This document shows, piece after piece, positions 33,130 through 44,113 of a stretch of 64,000 nt of DNA (the first letter of the stretch is position 1; each line of letters begins with the position of its first letter). The translations under genes were made by a program, and so were the position numbers. The notes beneath the pieces were generated by a model. That model was not told the DNA's origin and made no database searches. It was given only the letters and a program-made list of their open reading frames with translations. Origin of the DNA: Jackrogersella multiformis (Eukaryota; Ascomycota; Sordariomycetes; Xylariales; Hypoxylaceae); NCBI GenBank assembly GCA_902806575.1, contig CADCXD010000002.1, positions 2,356,001 to 2,420,000 of the forward strand. The letters run 5' to 3'.

Positions 33130-34509
33130 GCTCGGGTTACTTCAAGGGTAAAGACCGAATATTTTCCGCGCAACAACATCCTCCATGTCTAACGTATCAT
33201 ACCAGACACACTTGTTTACAACTTCCGGTATGTTGATTAGGACGGTCTCCAACCCGCTGTCAGAGCATTCTATAGCATCGAAGTGTAGGTGTAGCTGAGA
33301 TCAGAGCGCATATGTATAGCCGTGCGAGACGGAAGTCGGTGAAGCTTTAGTGCTCGACGGGGGAATTATCGAAGTTAACGTGATGGCCGTCGGTCTCAAC
33401 CTCGAAGACGTTGCTATCACCATGGGTATCGTGCTATACAACGAGTATAATATCGGATTCGAATGCGCTAGTGCCAAGAGAATCAGGCAAATCAAGATGG
33501 CGTTACCAATTCCAAGGTCAGCAATCGTGCCTACATAACAAAAGCTAACAGTTATGAAAACCGTGTTTGAGTGCCTATTGACTGTTGTCACGTCATCTTA
33601 AACACTGAGCTGAGAAGAGTATCGACTATTCCCTCAGTCTACTTATGCTCCCTATACTCGATGTATCACCTTAAAAACCTGAAAGAGGGCCAGGGAAGTG
33701 GAATTCTTGATACTTTTCTATTGAAAATGGATGGGCCCAACAGCAGGGTGGTCCGTTATCATCCATTCGGTCACTGGTTGTGCTGAAATTGTCCACGTTG
33801 AATCAGTCCATTACAAGAAAGTAGAGATCTTTGTAACAGTTGACACGGAAGAAAAGCGCCAATACCTCGAGAGCAACTACGGTATTCCGCAGAGCCAGGT
33901 GTTCTCCTCGCATAACACCATGTTTGCGAGGGAGATCATGAAAGTAAAAGTTGCAGGGAACCTAGAATATTCATCAGGCGTCTCAAGGAAATCCAGAAGC
34001 AACCACTCGACTTGTACTATGTTCTCGGGTACCCCGGGTGTCATAGGTAACAGGCTAGGTCAGGCCAACTACGCAGCAGTCAATACATTCCTCAACGCAT
34101 TCGCTAGGTACTGCCAAACGCACAGCCTGCGTGCCGATACTGTTGACCTCGGTGTGGTTGAAGACGTGGGCTACATTGCTAAGCAGGATACCGGTCTCGA
34201 GGCGCGCTTTGACAATGGACTCCCATTGCCGAGAGCATGGTGCGCAACATCATGACCTACTTGATCCTACAGCAGGACGCTAGCGTGCCGTTGAACGCAA
34301 GTAATGTCACGGAGACGATCACCGGTGCCGGCTTCCCACTCCTACATAATAGCTCGGAATTGGCGGGTCACCCTCACTTCGATTATTTGTTTAATAGCTG
34401 TGGCGGTAGTAAGCTAGGTGGCCTCGACGATGGTGATGAGGGTGATCAGGCTGGACAGACAATCAAGCAATTCCGTCTGATGCACAGATCGGGCGCTGAT
34501 GTAGCTTAG
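33130..34509 (+). pseudogene. Highly reducing polyketide synthase remnant (ER-KR region)
   Basis: Plus-strand fragments in shifting frames match the C-terminal half of fungal highly reducing PKSs. 33350-33538 reads IEVNVMAVGLNLEDVAITMG, the start of an enoylreductase domain. 33731-33960 reads HSVTGCAEIV then VEIFVTVDTEEKRQYL and FSSHNTMFAREIM, the middle of the same domain; the NADPH-binding core between them is largely missing. 34016-34255 reads SGTPGVIGNRLGQANYAAVNTFLNAFARY, the ketoreductase end, with a frame change near 34010. 34237-34509 continues the region that normally precedes the carrier domain, but no carrier Ser motif follows. There are several stops and deletions, so no product is made. 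It lies beside a dead P450, which suggests a lost PKS cluster. Confidence 0.85.
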
Positions 34510-35549
34510 CTATCTTGCAGTTCAGCTGTGTCGAGGTGGTGTCGGCGCGAATTGCTAAGATTTTGCGACTCGAAAACGGAACCGGAGCCGGGTAGACCAC
34601 CAGTACCATACCTAGGTACTGGTGCCTAGCAGGTGCCTAGGTAGGTATGGCCTCGATTCTCCATCATCTATCGAACTGCAAAACTGGATCCGCTTGAAAA
34701 TCGAGGTCGAACTCACCAACCACACCAACCACCCCAGCCACCCCAGCCACCCTTAACATTACTGATGCAAGCCCCTCACCCATCGCATAATGTGTGAGAA
34801 GGCTGGAAGATGGTTTCGAAGAGATCAAACCATGTAGGTATTCTACCTAGGTATGAGCGGGGACAGAGTTTTCATTTTATTTACCTTGAAAATGATTCTT
34901 TACGAAAAATCGGTGTGATGGATAAGTTCGGTTTCCATTATTTTAATGCAAGCTCTTTACAAACCATGCATCTTTCATCAATCTTGCAGTAGCGCCAGGG
35001 CTCAACCATGGGCCAAGAGTTGTGCGCTGGCTGGCTAGGAACGAACTCAAGGGCGAATGCTTCATGGGTGCCCTGCGTGCCTCACTCCAAGCGCCGGTTA
35101 TTCGGGGTTCTTCAGGGTTCTTCAGGCTAGAGCTGCAGGAGTTGTTGGATACGTGTAAAGTGATTTGTTGTAACGCGAAACAGCTGGATTGAATCTATTG
35201 GGATATATTTGGGCAGAAAAATGGATTCGCAGCCCGATCAAACGTCATTACGTGGTCCAAGCAGTAGGAATAAGTAGAATAGAAAAGCGCTGTGTGTCTC
35301 CTTCGAAGATGGAAGAATTTCCAAGGTTTTGGTAAAGTTTTTGTCTAGTAAGGTTTCCATAAGGTTGTCGTGTCCCACAGTCTCCCACACAGTCTCCGTC
35401 ACTACCCGCCCACCCGCCACACTACCTACCTAGTGCCTAGGTACCTTGTATCTTATCAACCTTATTCAACCACCTTATCATCTTATCTAAGATAATATAT
35501 ATCTACCTAGGTAGATAAAGAGCATGGGCCACCGTTGAACTTCAAAAGC
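34510..35549. other. Intergenic region
   Basis: No gene seen. It carries CCACCCCAGCCACCCCAGCCACCC (short tandem CCCCAGCCA near 34730-34752), a duplicated GGTTCTTCAGGGTTCTTCAGG near 35106-35127, and CCTAGG palindromes at about 34611, 34637, 34849, 35436 and 35511. The right end is the promoter of the Pbn1 gene. Confidence 0.55.
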
Positions 35550-35639
35550 ATGGAGACTTGTGACTATCCATGTGTCAACTCTCCAAGAACGCTAGAAGTT
35601 GTTGACCTTTACAAACTACAAAAACTTATACCCTACGAA

Positions 35640-37210
35640 ATGCGTCAAAGAATCACTTTCTTCCACAAATCCGAAAATGGGGTCGAGCCTCGTTCCTTGA
35701 AACTAGGACGTCGCTCCCTCTCTGGACCAGATATTGTTGCTGAACGCGAGGACCGAATCACATTAGCTCTCGAGGAGCTTCCGATCGAGCTTCAGCATGT
35801 TCTTCGAGAATCCCAGGAGCTGTATATAAGATGGCAAAAGTCGACCGCTTACTCAACTGTAGGCCCTTGGAGTTCAAAGATACCCCCCGGTCTGCATGTA
35901 TTCTATACGCCTGGAAATAGTGAGAAGCCCGATGGTGGACGTCTGTGTCGTATGTTTCGAACAGCTTTCGGACCTCTAGACTGCTCATCGACATCTGTGA
36001 GTGACTACCAATCCATAGAAACAGAACGAATACCATATTCCTGCAGTCCACTAATACTCCGTAGGGGTCATTTACGAAGTTGCCAAACGATCGATTCTCC
36101 CATTCGACTGCTTATCAATTCTACCACATCCTAAACGACCTGTCGCATTTTTCCTCGTACATAGAACAATATGTTTGCGTCTCCGGAAACTCGGAATGCA
36201 AGGCGCGAGCCCAGCGACTACTTGAAGCAAATTCCGTAGATCTATCCTACGATGCGATTTCCCACGTCATGAAAGTTACCGCTCTATGGCCTCATGAGCG
36301 ACAACCGTTATTTATCGACGCTCATCCGGATCATAGAGCAGAAGTTGGCATCATGACGCCGGACAAGCCCCCACATCTAGAGCCACACGAGCTCGGCGTC
36401 ACGGGATTACTCACGGTATTAGGCGAAGATTCCAAGCCTGCCCCAACCTTGTTCTCTTTCCCTTCGCGACATAAAAATGCCGTCCGCTCCAGTTTCTCGT
36501 CCAGCTTTCTTCGCCCATTAGGTCTGCATCCGACAATGCAGTTGCAGATCAGTTCAAGCAAACCTCCAATAGAGGAGGCGTCTTGCTCGATGCACACATA
36601 TCTCACCCTACCCCGAACTATATTTGCCGACAAGTATCAGCTTGGAGACGAGCTATTATTGTCATCGAAGAACTTGACGTCGTTGCGTTACATCAGCCAA
36701 CCCGTTGACCTTGAAGCGCCCAGCTATGCCATGAATATTTGGGGTTCTAGCGTTCTCTTAGAACTGCATCCCCCGGATGCTAGGGATAACCGGCCATGGA
36801 CAGCCGAGGTTCCGCTTCACCTTCGGTATTTGGCACCCGCGGAAGAAGGATACAGAAATATTAGTGTTCCTTGGCCGGTGGTTTTCTGGGCTTGTAATGC
36901 CGAGGAAGGTACCAAGTTCCCAAACAGCCCATTCGACAGAGTAAACCTGGGATATGACGGGCTATTCGGACCTCGAACATTATTCTGGCACCTCGATGCC
37001 AAACCGAGTGAAGGCGAGAACCTTTATCATGAAATCCAGGTCCCGGTCCTCGACCTACGCCTATCAAATAAGATCAGTTCCGGAACAGCAACTATAGTTA
37101 TGATGGGCCTCGCATTTGTAGTATGGAAGCTCGTATCAGTCTGCCTCGGAATGGGCAATAACACCCGTCAAGGTAGCCCGAAGCCGGGGAGGAAGAGGAA
37201 GAGGTTGTGA
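35640..37210 (+). CDS. PBN1: Pbn1/PIG-X, GPI-mannosyltransferase I subunit
   Basis: Two exons, 35640..35996 and 36065..37210, giving 500 residues in frame. The start is set at MRQRITFFHKSENGVEPRSL, which is how fungal Pbn1 proteins begin; an in-frame ATG at 35550 would add 30 residues. Pbn1 stabilises the catalytic subunit Gpi14 in the ER and so is needed for the first mannosylation of GPI anchors. The large lumenal PIG-X domain includes DHRAEVGIMTPDKPPHLEPH, HTYLTLPRTIFADKYQL and LLELHPPDARDNRPWTAEVPLHLRYL, all characteristic. One transmembrane helix lies near the end (about 463-485, TATIVMMGLAFVVWKLVSV), followed by a basic cytosolic tail KPGRKRKRL. The intron has a GTGAGT donor. It marks the return to conserved genes right of the accessory region. 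Confidence 0.9.
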
Positions 37211-37504
37211 TTTCGCATTCAGAAGCGTCGGCAACACTGCATTCTATGCTTTTAGGGGGTTACTATGGAATTCGGTCGTGGGTCGTGGGTCGTGGACCGT
37301 GGTTATGGTTATGGGCGTTGAGGTCATGTGATTGCGTATTATCGCGTTACTTATGTATATACATATTTCGACGGGTCCGGGGACATTCATAAACCTATAC
37401 ATACCTAGGTACATATGACATTTCATTAAAGCACCTAACTTATGGTTGCTCAAGATTAGAGAAACGGCGCTGCCGCTCAATAAAAAGACTTCAATAATAC
37501 CACA

Positions 37505-38584
37505 ATGTTTTCGTATGTTGTAGCAGGTATTGCCATTTTCTTGTTCGCATACGACCCAGTCATCCGACACCTTTCACCACAACCACACCGCCTTACGCGG
37601 ACCCCTCGGCCTCGCATCAATGAATCGTTGCTTGCCATCGATACAACGAACCAGACAGCACCGAACTGCCCTCCGCATTCATATTCGGTCCATATACTTT
37701 CGAAGGCACCAATCGTAATATATATTGAGAACTTCATCTCAAAAGATGAACAGTCTCATCTGCTAGAGATTAGGTCGGGCATCATCATCTTCATCCTGAG
37801 AGGTTTATATGCTGCTGACTAGCTTTTAGTGAGCCCTTGTTTGAGCCATCAACCATCACTCACGATGGCGATTCGACGCACCGAGATGCTACAATTCGCG
37901 ACTCGGAAGTTGCATTGATACCTCGCACTGACACTGTGCGGTGCATGGAGGCTCGCGCTCGCGCTATTCAGGGCTGGCGGGAGGACCTGTGGATAGAGCG
38001 TCTGCGAACCCAGCGTTACGGCACGAACCAGCACTACTCGCATCATTTCGACTGGGGCTCGGGCGCTCGCGGCTGGGGGCGTGTCAGCAGCTTCATGGCT
38101 TGGGTGCAAGCCGACGAAGTCGAGGGAGGCGGAACCGAGTTTCCTTTGCTTCAGCGCGATGCGCCTGACGAGCCGTGGTGCCAATGGGTTGAGTGTCCCA
38201 AGCTCACCGAGCCCGAGGATGGTCTGCCGAAGGAAGACGGGGAGCTGGCCTTGGGCGTTACGTTCAAGCCTGTCGCTGGCAATGCTGTCTATTGGGAGAA
38301 CTTCCGCCCCGATGGAACCGGTAGAGGTTGGGACGAAACGTGGCATGCGGGCTTGCCAGGTACGTAACTGTCGCCATCACAGTTTCTTCTTTCTTCATAT
38401 CTATTTTGGATATCACAAGCCGCTCATCTATTCCTACTATGGGCTCTTTACTCTCTACGTATACCCAAGTCTTCTCTATGTCACTATATGTATCTCGGTG
38501 GGCTAATATTTAACCTGTATTGTTATAGTGAGAAAGGGAACGAAAGTTGGTCTAAATATTTGGAGTTGGGGCAGGTTAAGCTAG
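37505..38584 (+). CDS. Prolyl-4-hydroxylase-type 2-oxoglutarate/Fe(II) dioxygenase
   Basis: Three exons, 37505..37773, 37830..38359, 38529..38584, giving 284 residues. An N-terminal signal anchor (VVAGIAIFLFAYDPVI) is followed by an ER-lumen-type P4H domain. Iron ligands are H162 and D164 (HHFDWGSG) and the distal H262 (TWHAGLPV). The basic residue that binds 2-oxoglutarate is expected in RKGTKVGLN in the last exon. The stretch GGGTEFPLL and the DELALGV-like segment before AVYWENF are typical of fungal P4H-alpha-like proteins, which hydroxylate proline or similar side chains. Acceptor choice is supported by phase: exon 3 supplies the conserved KxGLNxW end and stops after SWGRLS. The target is unknown. 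It follows Pbn1 on the same strand at 294 bp. Confidence 0.87.
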
Positions 38585-38710
38585 AAGAGGGATTCTATCC
38601 ATGGTTTATCCAGATCTGTTCAAGGCAGCATGGTAAGCAACTATTTGAATTAACAGATAACTCGACATCTTAATAATAACATCCTTATCACATTATGTTA
38701 ATAAGAGAAG

Positions 38711-38936
38711 TGCCCGAGTTTATTGAGGGTTATTATGCTGGATATGGTTTTTTTCTCCGGTATATCCGATTAAAAAATTCCTTATAAGACGTTATCGAAG
38801 TAGGTTAATTTATCGAATTTATTTAATAAGTGAGGGTTGACAGTGAGCTAACCAATTAAATCGAAGCGTGGCTATCTCATTACGGATTAGCGTTGAGACT
38901 AGCGAATTAAATTATAGTATTATGGGGTTTTAAAGG
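38711..38936 (+). repeat. Dispersed repeat, copy B
   Basis: Partner of copy A at 15607-15863 (same orientation). It begins CCCGAGTTTATTGAGGGTTAT and runs through AATTCCTTATAAGACGTTATCGAAG to AGCGAATTAAATTATAG. Differences from copy A are mostly transitions. Confidence 0.6.
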
Positions 38937-39124
38937 TGGTCTGTGCGAAAAGCTGGTTTTTGCTAAGACTTCAAATTGAAGAAAAGGGTTAAAAGCTGTT
39001 CTTTTATGTAAGACTTTAAACTGATTACGAAATTATAAGGAAGGTTGATTACATAATTGTAATAGGGATTATAAGGAGAATTTATATAAGGCCGGCTGTA
39101 CCTAGGCTACAGAGTAATTGTTTA

Positions 39125-39322
39125 TCGGGTGTAATAACGAGGGTAGACGGCCCGTTGTTTACGGGGTATACGGGGTGGTGTATAAGGTGGTAAACGGGGT
39201 CGACGGCTTGTTGTTTACGAACGAGGTGAACGGCTCGGGGCTTACGGGGGTGGGCGGCCCGGAGGTTACCGGGGGATGGGCGGCCTGTTGTTTACGTACG
39301 GAGTGGACGGGGTAAACGGGTA
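39125..39322 (+). repeat. Degenerate GC-rich minisatellite
   Basis: Imperfect tandem units of about 22-27 bp related to GGGGTnGACGGCCCGTTGTTTACG, for example GGGTAGACGGCCCGTTGTTTACG, GGGTCGACGGCTTGTTGTTTACG and GGCGGCCTGTTGTTTACG. The array is markedly G-rich on the plus strand amid AT-rich neighbours. A 65-codon open frame crosses it but is just the repeat. Confidence 0.7.
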
Positions 39323-39800
39323 TATTGAGTATTTAAAAATATGTTATATATAAAGCCAAGGATTCGAACGTGAAGCTTTTCGGGATTAAATTTTGCCACG
39401 GGCAACACGGGTGTGCGAGGCGTAGTAGAGCTGGCAGGTTTGTCGGTAATCGTGGTATAGGTTGGCGATTAGCTTGCTTCGCGTTGCGGTTGCATTGCTG
39501 CTGCTATTGCAGTTACTATTACAAAACACAGCGAGATGGTTCGAGACTTTAACACGAGGTTACCGACGACGTTGCTTACAAGTTACTCCTTTTGACAGTA
39601 GCTACCTACAAAGGCTTGCTGTTCAGGAACCCAACGGATAAAAAACCTGATATAAAAGAAGACCTAATTCTCTAACCAGGGTCCAGGTATCATACTTCCC
39701 CTTATTTAGAAAGGGAGCGACGAAAGCTCGCTTAAGGTACGAGGAGATCACTGGCGATTACCAGTAGGTAGGTACCAGATGTTACGGTTTAAACGTAAGA
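39323..39800. other. Repeat-flanking sequence, no gene seen
   Basis: Mixed composition between the minisatellite and the AT-rich palindrome. Contains GGATTCGAACGTGAAGC at about 39360 and an open frame of 60 codons, neither supported as a gene. Confidence 0.5.
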
Positions 39801-39942
39801 ACTGGCAATATAAATAACGAACCTTAATAATATATATATAATCGAACTTTAATAAATTATTTAATTACTTTATAAATCTTTTTATTTTAAAACTTATTAT
39901 ATAAAATAAAAGAAGTTTAAATAATTTTAAAACGTAAACCGT

Positions 39943-40791
39943 ATAAGTCGAATTATCGTTACGCGGATATATTAAATACGAGTTATTTATTTTTTATATA
40001 AAATCGTTAAAACGTTATATTCGTAACTTATTAAATAAAATAATTATAACTATATAATTAATTTTTTAATATTATTTATAATAAAGCTATTATATATTTA
40101 AAGTTTTATAAAATTAAAAAAATATTAAAATAAGTAAATAATTTTTTAAAGTTCGAGTTTTTTATTTTATATATAAATTATATATAATTTTCTTACGTTT
40201 CTTTAAAAATTCATAACTAAATAACCATATTATTTTAATTTTTACTTTTAAATTTATTAAATTATTTAATAATTTAAATATATTATATTATAATTATACG
40301 TTATGAAATAATATATTCATTTAATAATAAAAGTTTAAACTTTTATGTTTTATTTTTACATATAAAATTTCACGTAAATTTTCCCTACAAATATTAAAAA
40401 CATTATAACTAAGCGAATAAATTTTATAATGACGTATAATTTTAATATAACGTATATATGAGATAAATTGATTTAATAAAATTAAAAGTAAAATTAAAAG
40501 TGGTAAGGTAATTTAGTTATGAATTTTTAAAGATACGTGGAAAAAATATATATAATTTACATATAAAACAAAAAACTCGAACTTTAAAAAATTATTTACC
40601 CACTTTAATATTTTTCTAATTTTACAAAACTTTATATATATATTCATATTATTATAAATAACTTATATAATTTAACCGTATATTTGTAGCTATTTTAATT
40701 AATTAATTATAAATATAACGTTTTAGCGATTTTATATGGGAAAATGGGTGGCCCGCACCTGGTATGTGCACGTAACGGCGGTTCGACTTAT
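39943..40791. mobile_element. Large palindromic (fold-back) AT-rich element
   Basis: About 850 bp that is nearly one inverted repeat. The left end ATAAGTCGAA (39943) answers the right end TTCGACTTAT (ending 40791). Further pairs: left AAAATCGTTAAAACGTTATATTCG with right AATATAACGTTTTAGCGATTTT; left AAAGTTCGAGTTTTTTATTTT (about 40157) with right AAAACAAAAAACTCGAACTTT (about 40567); left TTTAAAAATTCATAACTAAAT with right TTTAGTTATGAATTTTTAAA. The arms meet near 40365. No coding capacity. The right end is less RIP-mutated (GGCCCGCACCTGGTATGTGCACG) than its left mate (ACGCGGATATATTAAATACGAG read on the other strand). The type is unknown: a fold-back or MITE-like element, or an inverted duplication. 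Confidence 0.75.
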
Positions 40792-40865
40792 TTGTAGCTA
40801 TTTTATGTGGGAAACCGAGTGGTGGTTCGTACTTGGTATGTGCGCGTAACGGTGATTCAACTTAT
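40732..40865 (+). repeat. Tandem duplication of the palindrome's right end
   Basis: Two units of about 65 bp, the first ending TTCGACTTAT at 40791 and the second ending TTCAACTTAT at 40865. Both read TATGTGGGAAA/TATATGGGAAA, then a variable GGTGG..CG stretch, then CTTGGTATGTGCGCGTAACGG-like sequence. They differ mainly by transitions. Confidence 0.7.
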
Positions 40866-42439
40866 GTAGGTACCTTGCATTTCGGGGAAAAGATCTGGCT
40901 ACCTACCTTTACCTAAGTAGGTACTACGTAGGTATATAGCACGTAATGGCACCCGTCCAACCCAAGACCATGGGTTTCCTGTATGTGGTTTATATCTCCT
41001 ATTGGACACTCTTTTGTCCTTGCCTAGACTGCCTGTGATTTGAATATTAATACCCGACAAAGACATATTTACCTCTATATTGGCCATGCATGCAATGGGA
41101 CCGGAGGCGGACATGTAAAATTTCGGAATAGACTTTCAGGTTCGACCTCTGCCTCGTTCAATACCGGGGAGGCGTTCCTGTTCCTAGTGCTAGCACTAGA
41201 GGTACCTAGGCATAGAAAAATTCTGTAAAATAGGACCATTTAAAAGCTTAATGGACCCCCACATGGGACGCAGCAGGGGACATAATGTGGCCATTTCGAG
41301 GCAGGATTAGAACACCATCATTAATAACAGCAAAGCTACCCTTAACTGTTCGCCAACCTATTATTAATAGTTCCGCGTAGTTCGACCGAGTTTAAGATAT
41401 GCCCTAGCTGCCTAGGTACCTTGGTAGACTAGGTAGGTATACGTCCATTCTCATGTTCGAAAACGAACCAGAGAGATGGTGTATCTGCGGCAATATTTAG
41501 TTTCCATGGGGGTTTCTTTTTTCGGTGTTTTCTTTATTGAAAAAATTCACACATCTTTTCTCGCCACTGTGATCTTTATCTTACTATACCTACCTAGGTA
41601 GCGAGGTCTTAATTAAAGCTCATCTCTCACCAACCTACGTTGCTAACTACCTAGGTACCTAGGTTAGATAGGTTCTAAGTATGCACGGCTTTAAATACGT
41701 CCATATTTTCAACCCACGCCGCCACTTCCAAGGTCCCAACTTGGTGAAAACACCTGGGCAGTTGCACCCTACCCACGCGGGTTGGTAGTCGGTATACCCT
41801 ACCTGGATGTACTAATCGTATATATGAGCTGTTCGGTCTAGGGAATTGTACATCTCCTTATGCGTGACGTAACATACGACTTAGATTTCAGGGTTCATCT
41901 AGAACGCACCCGCATCGGACTAGTATTTCCTTCGGCACCTGGCCTATAGGAAGTCAGCGTATGCCCTATTAGCTCGGAAAATTCAACAAGTGGAAGCTTT
42001 GTGGTACCTGAAAAAGGTTCTTGTAAAAGCCATCATAGGTGGGTGCCGTTCTGCCGTTGTACATACAGCTAATATGGATGGCTTGTAGGTACCTAGGCAC
42101 AACTAAACGTGGACCGGTTCTATGGAAGTCATTGCCTCTCGCGTAATACCTACCCGTACCTAAGGTACCTATAGGTTAGTTGGGAAAGTACTCTCAAGTT
42201 CCTTTTAAAGTCCTTCTTAAGTTTCTCTCCTTTTCTCGTAATTCCTTTTCCTACACGGTAAAACACATTGTGGTAGTCGTTCGCAGGACCAGTATTTAAA
42301 TGAAACCATCCTGGTTTTCGACGCTCTCATTCAGCAACTATTTCATGCGTGGCGCACTGTATAAGTGAAGGACAAGCCATCCTATACCGATCACCTCATT
42401 CGACTCATCGATTGCAACATCGAGACTTAACCTGCCGTC
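40866..42439. other. Intergenic region
   Basis: No gene seen in 1.6 kb. CCTAGG/GGTACC palindromes are dense (near 41205, 41411, 41590, 41651, 42092 and 42165). The last 300 bp, with CTTTTC-rich stretches, should hold the promoter of the gene at 42440. Confidence 0.55.
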
Positions 42440-43959
42440 ATGTCTAACAAACCTGTCTTTTTAGTCACGCATCCCCGTGCTTGCTCCACTGCTTTCGAGA
42501 GGGTTAGACATTATAATTCCTCATAAAACTCCTATATCATACATGCTAAATAACCTTAGGTTTTTATGACTCGTCGGGACATTCTCCAATGTGCTCACGA
42601 GCCTTTCGGCGACAGCTTCTACTACGGTCCTGAGAGACTCAGTGAGCGATACGCCGACGATGAAGCTGCTAGAGAGGACAGTGGCTTTTCGAAGACCACA
42701 TATAGTGACGTCTTAAACCGTTTGGAAAGAGATGGCAGCGAGGTTCGAAATCTCCTGACACCTCAGCATCGTCTCTGATTCCTTCCTACACTGGATGTTC
42801 CTCCTTGCTACGTTTCTTCCTACGTCAATTTTATTCTTGTATCGCAAGTGCGATATATGAAAATCAATCCAATCCGAACGTTGCAATATGTCAAGCCAGA
42901 CAGCTGGAAGAAGTCCCACCGGTACATCTACATCAAGCTTGAATTCTCTTGAGGAAAAACACCTAAGAGAAATGGATTGGTTCCCAATAGAATACCTAGG
43001 TAGCCATTTGGTTACATTGCTCCCTGTCCTAGAATACCCATCATCCAAGATTGCTATGCCCTCCACTCATTTGCATTCGCGCAACTACCAACGTTCTAGC
43101 TACGCCAACTCCGAGCCTGACAGTAGTATATACTCACATTACATTATTCAGGGCAAGCGTGTTTTCATCAAGGATATGGCTTACTACTTGATGCCTCCAA
43201 ATGACAAGCCCGCGGCAATCGCTCCGTCTCTTCGCAAGAGCGATAGTTACACCGAGAAGGGGAACCCAACGGTTATTCCTCTAGAGACGCTTAAGAAGTT
43301 CCATTATACTTTCCTCATTCGCCATCCGAGACGAGGGATACCGTCGTATTTCCGGTGTTGCGTTCCCCCGCTGGATGAAGAAACCGGTTTCAAGGAATTC
43401 ATGCCGAATGAGGCCGGGTACGTAGAACTACGCCGGCTGTTTGACTACCTACGGGAGCAGAAGACGATTGGTCCGAGCATGGCCGGGGAGATGAACGGGA
43501 ATCACGATGGAGAAATCACCATCACCGTCATCGACGCCGACGATCTCCTCGACCACCCGGAACCCGTCGCGAAGGCATTCTGCAAGGAAACCGGGATCGA
43601 ATTTAAGCCGGAAATGCTCACCTGGGACGATGAGGAAAATCAGCAATACGTGTCCGAGGCATTTGCCAAGTGGAACGGTTTCCATCACGACGCGATTCGC
43701 AGCAAGAGCCTCACTGCCAGGACTGCTCACGTAAGTCAACCATCCAAAGCGAGAACATCGAAGTTTCGTATATAGACATAGGTAGTAGGTATAGGTATAT
43801 GCTGACTTTTCTCGATACTAGAAAATTCTTACCGAGGAATCTGAGAATGAGGAATGGCGACAGAAGTATGGCGAGGGGGCCCAGAAGGTGATCAGAGCTT
43901 GCGTGGATGAGAACATTCCACACTACGAATACCTGAAGTCTTTTGCTTTGAAGTTTTAG
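42440..43959 (+). CDS. Sulfotransferase-like P-loop protein
   Basis: Four exons by phase and homology: 42440..42502, 42560..42742, 43152..43730, 43822..43959, 320 residues. The N-terminus VFLVTHPRACSTAFERVFM carries the phosphate-binding loop of the sulfotransferase-like family found across fungi, usually annotated as P-loop NTPase. FLIRHPRRGIPSYFR resembles the 3'-phosphate-binding Arg/Ser motif of PAPS-dependent enzymes. KRVFIKDMAYYLMPP and a C-terminal helix ending EYLKSFAL are also family-typical. The second intron is long (409 bp) with a weak GTTCGA donor; an open frame crosses most of it, but it interrupts the conserved join ERDGSE-GKRVFIKDM and contains the intergenic CCTAGG motif. Donor uncertainty there is real. 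Enzymatic role unknown; sulfation is a family inference only. Confidence 0.75.
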
Positions 43960-44113
43960 ATAGTTTGCAGGTTGTTGCAGACTTTTATGCCGGTGGGCTC
44001 ATGATACATGTATAATACACCGAAGTACAGCATTTATAGATCCGTACAGTGTAGTATGTTGATAGAGGGTTGATTGATACACGCAGCCGCATTAGCTGTG
44101 ATAGTAGACTAGA

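Noticed and set aside
39118..39315. 65-codon frame over the minisatellite
   Set aside because: Open only because of the tandem repeat; no start context or conserved protein.
42888..43151. Upstream part of the 295-codon frame as a true N-terminus
   Set aside because: It interrupts the conserved ERDGSE-GKRVF junction, contains the intergenic CCTAGG motif and has no family resemblance, so it is read as intron.
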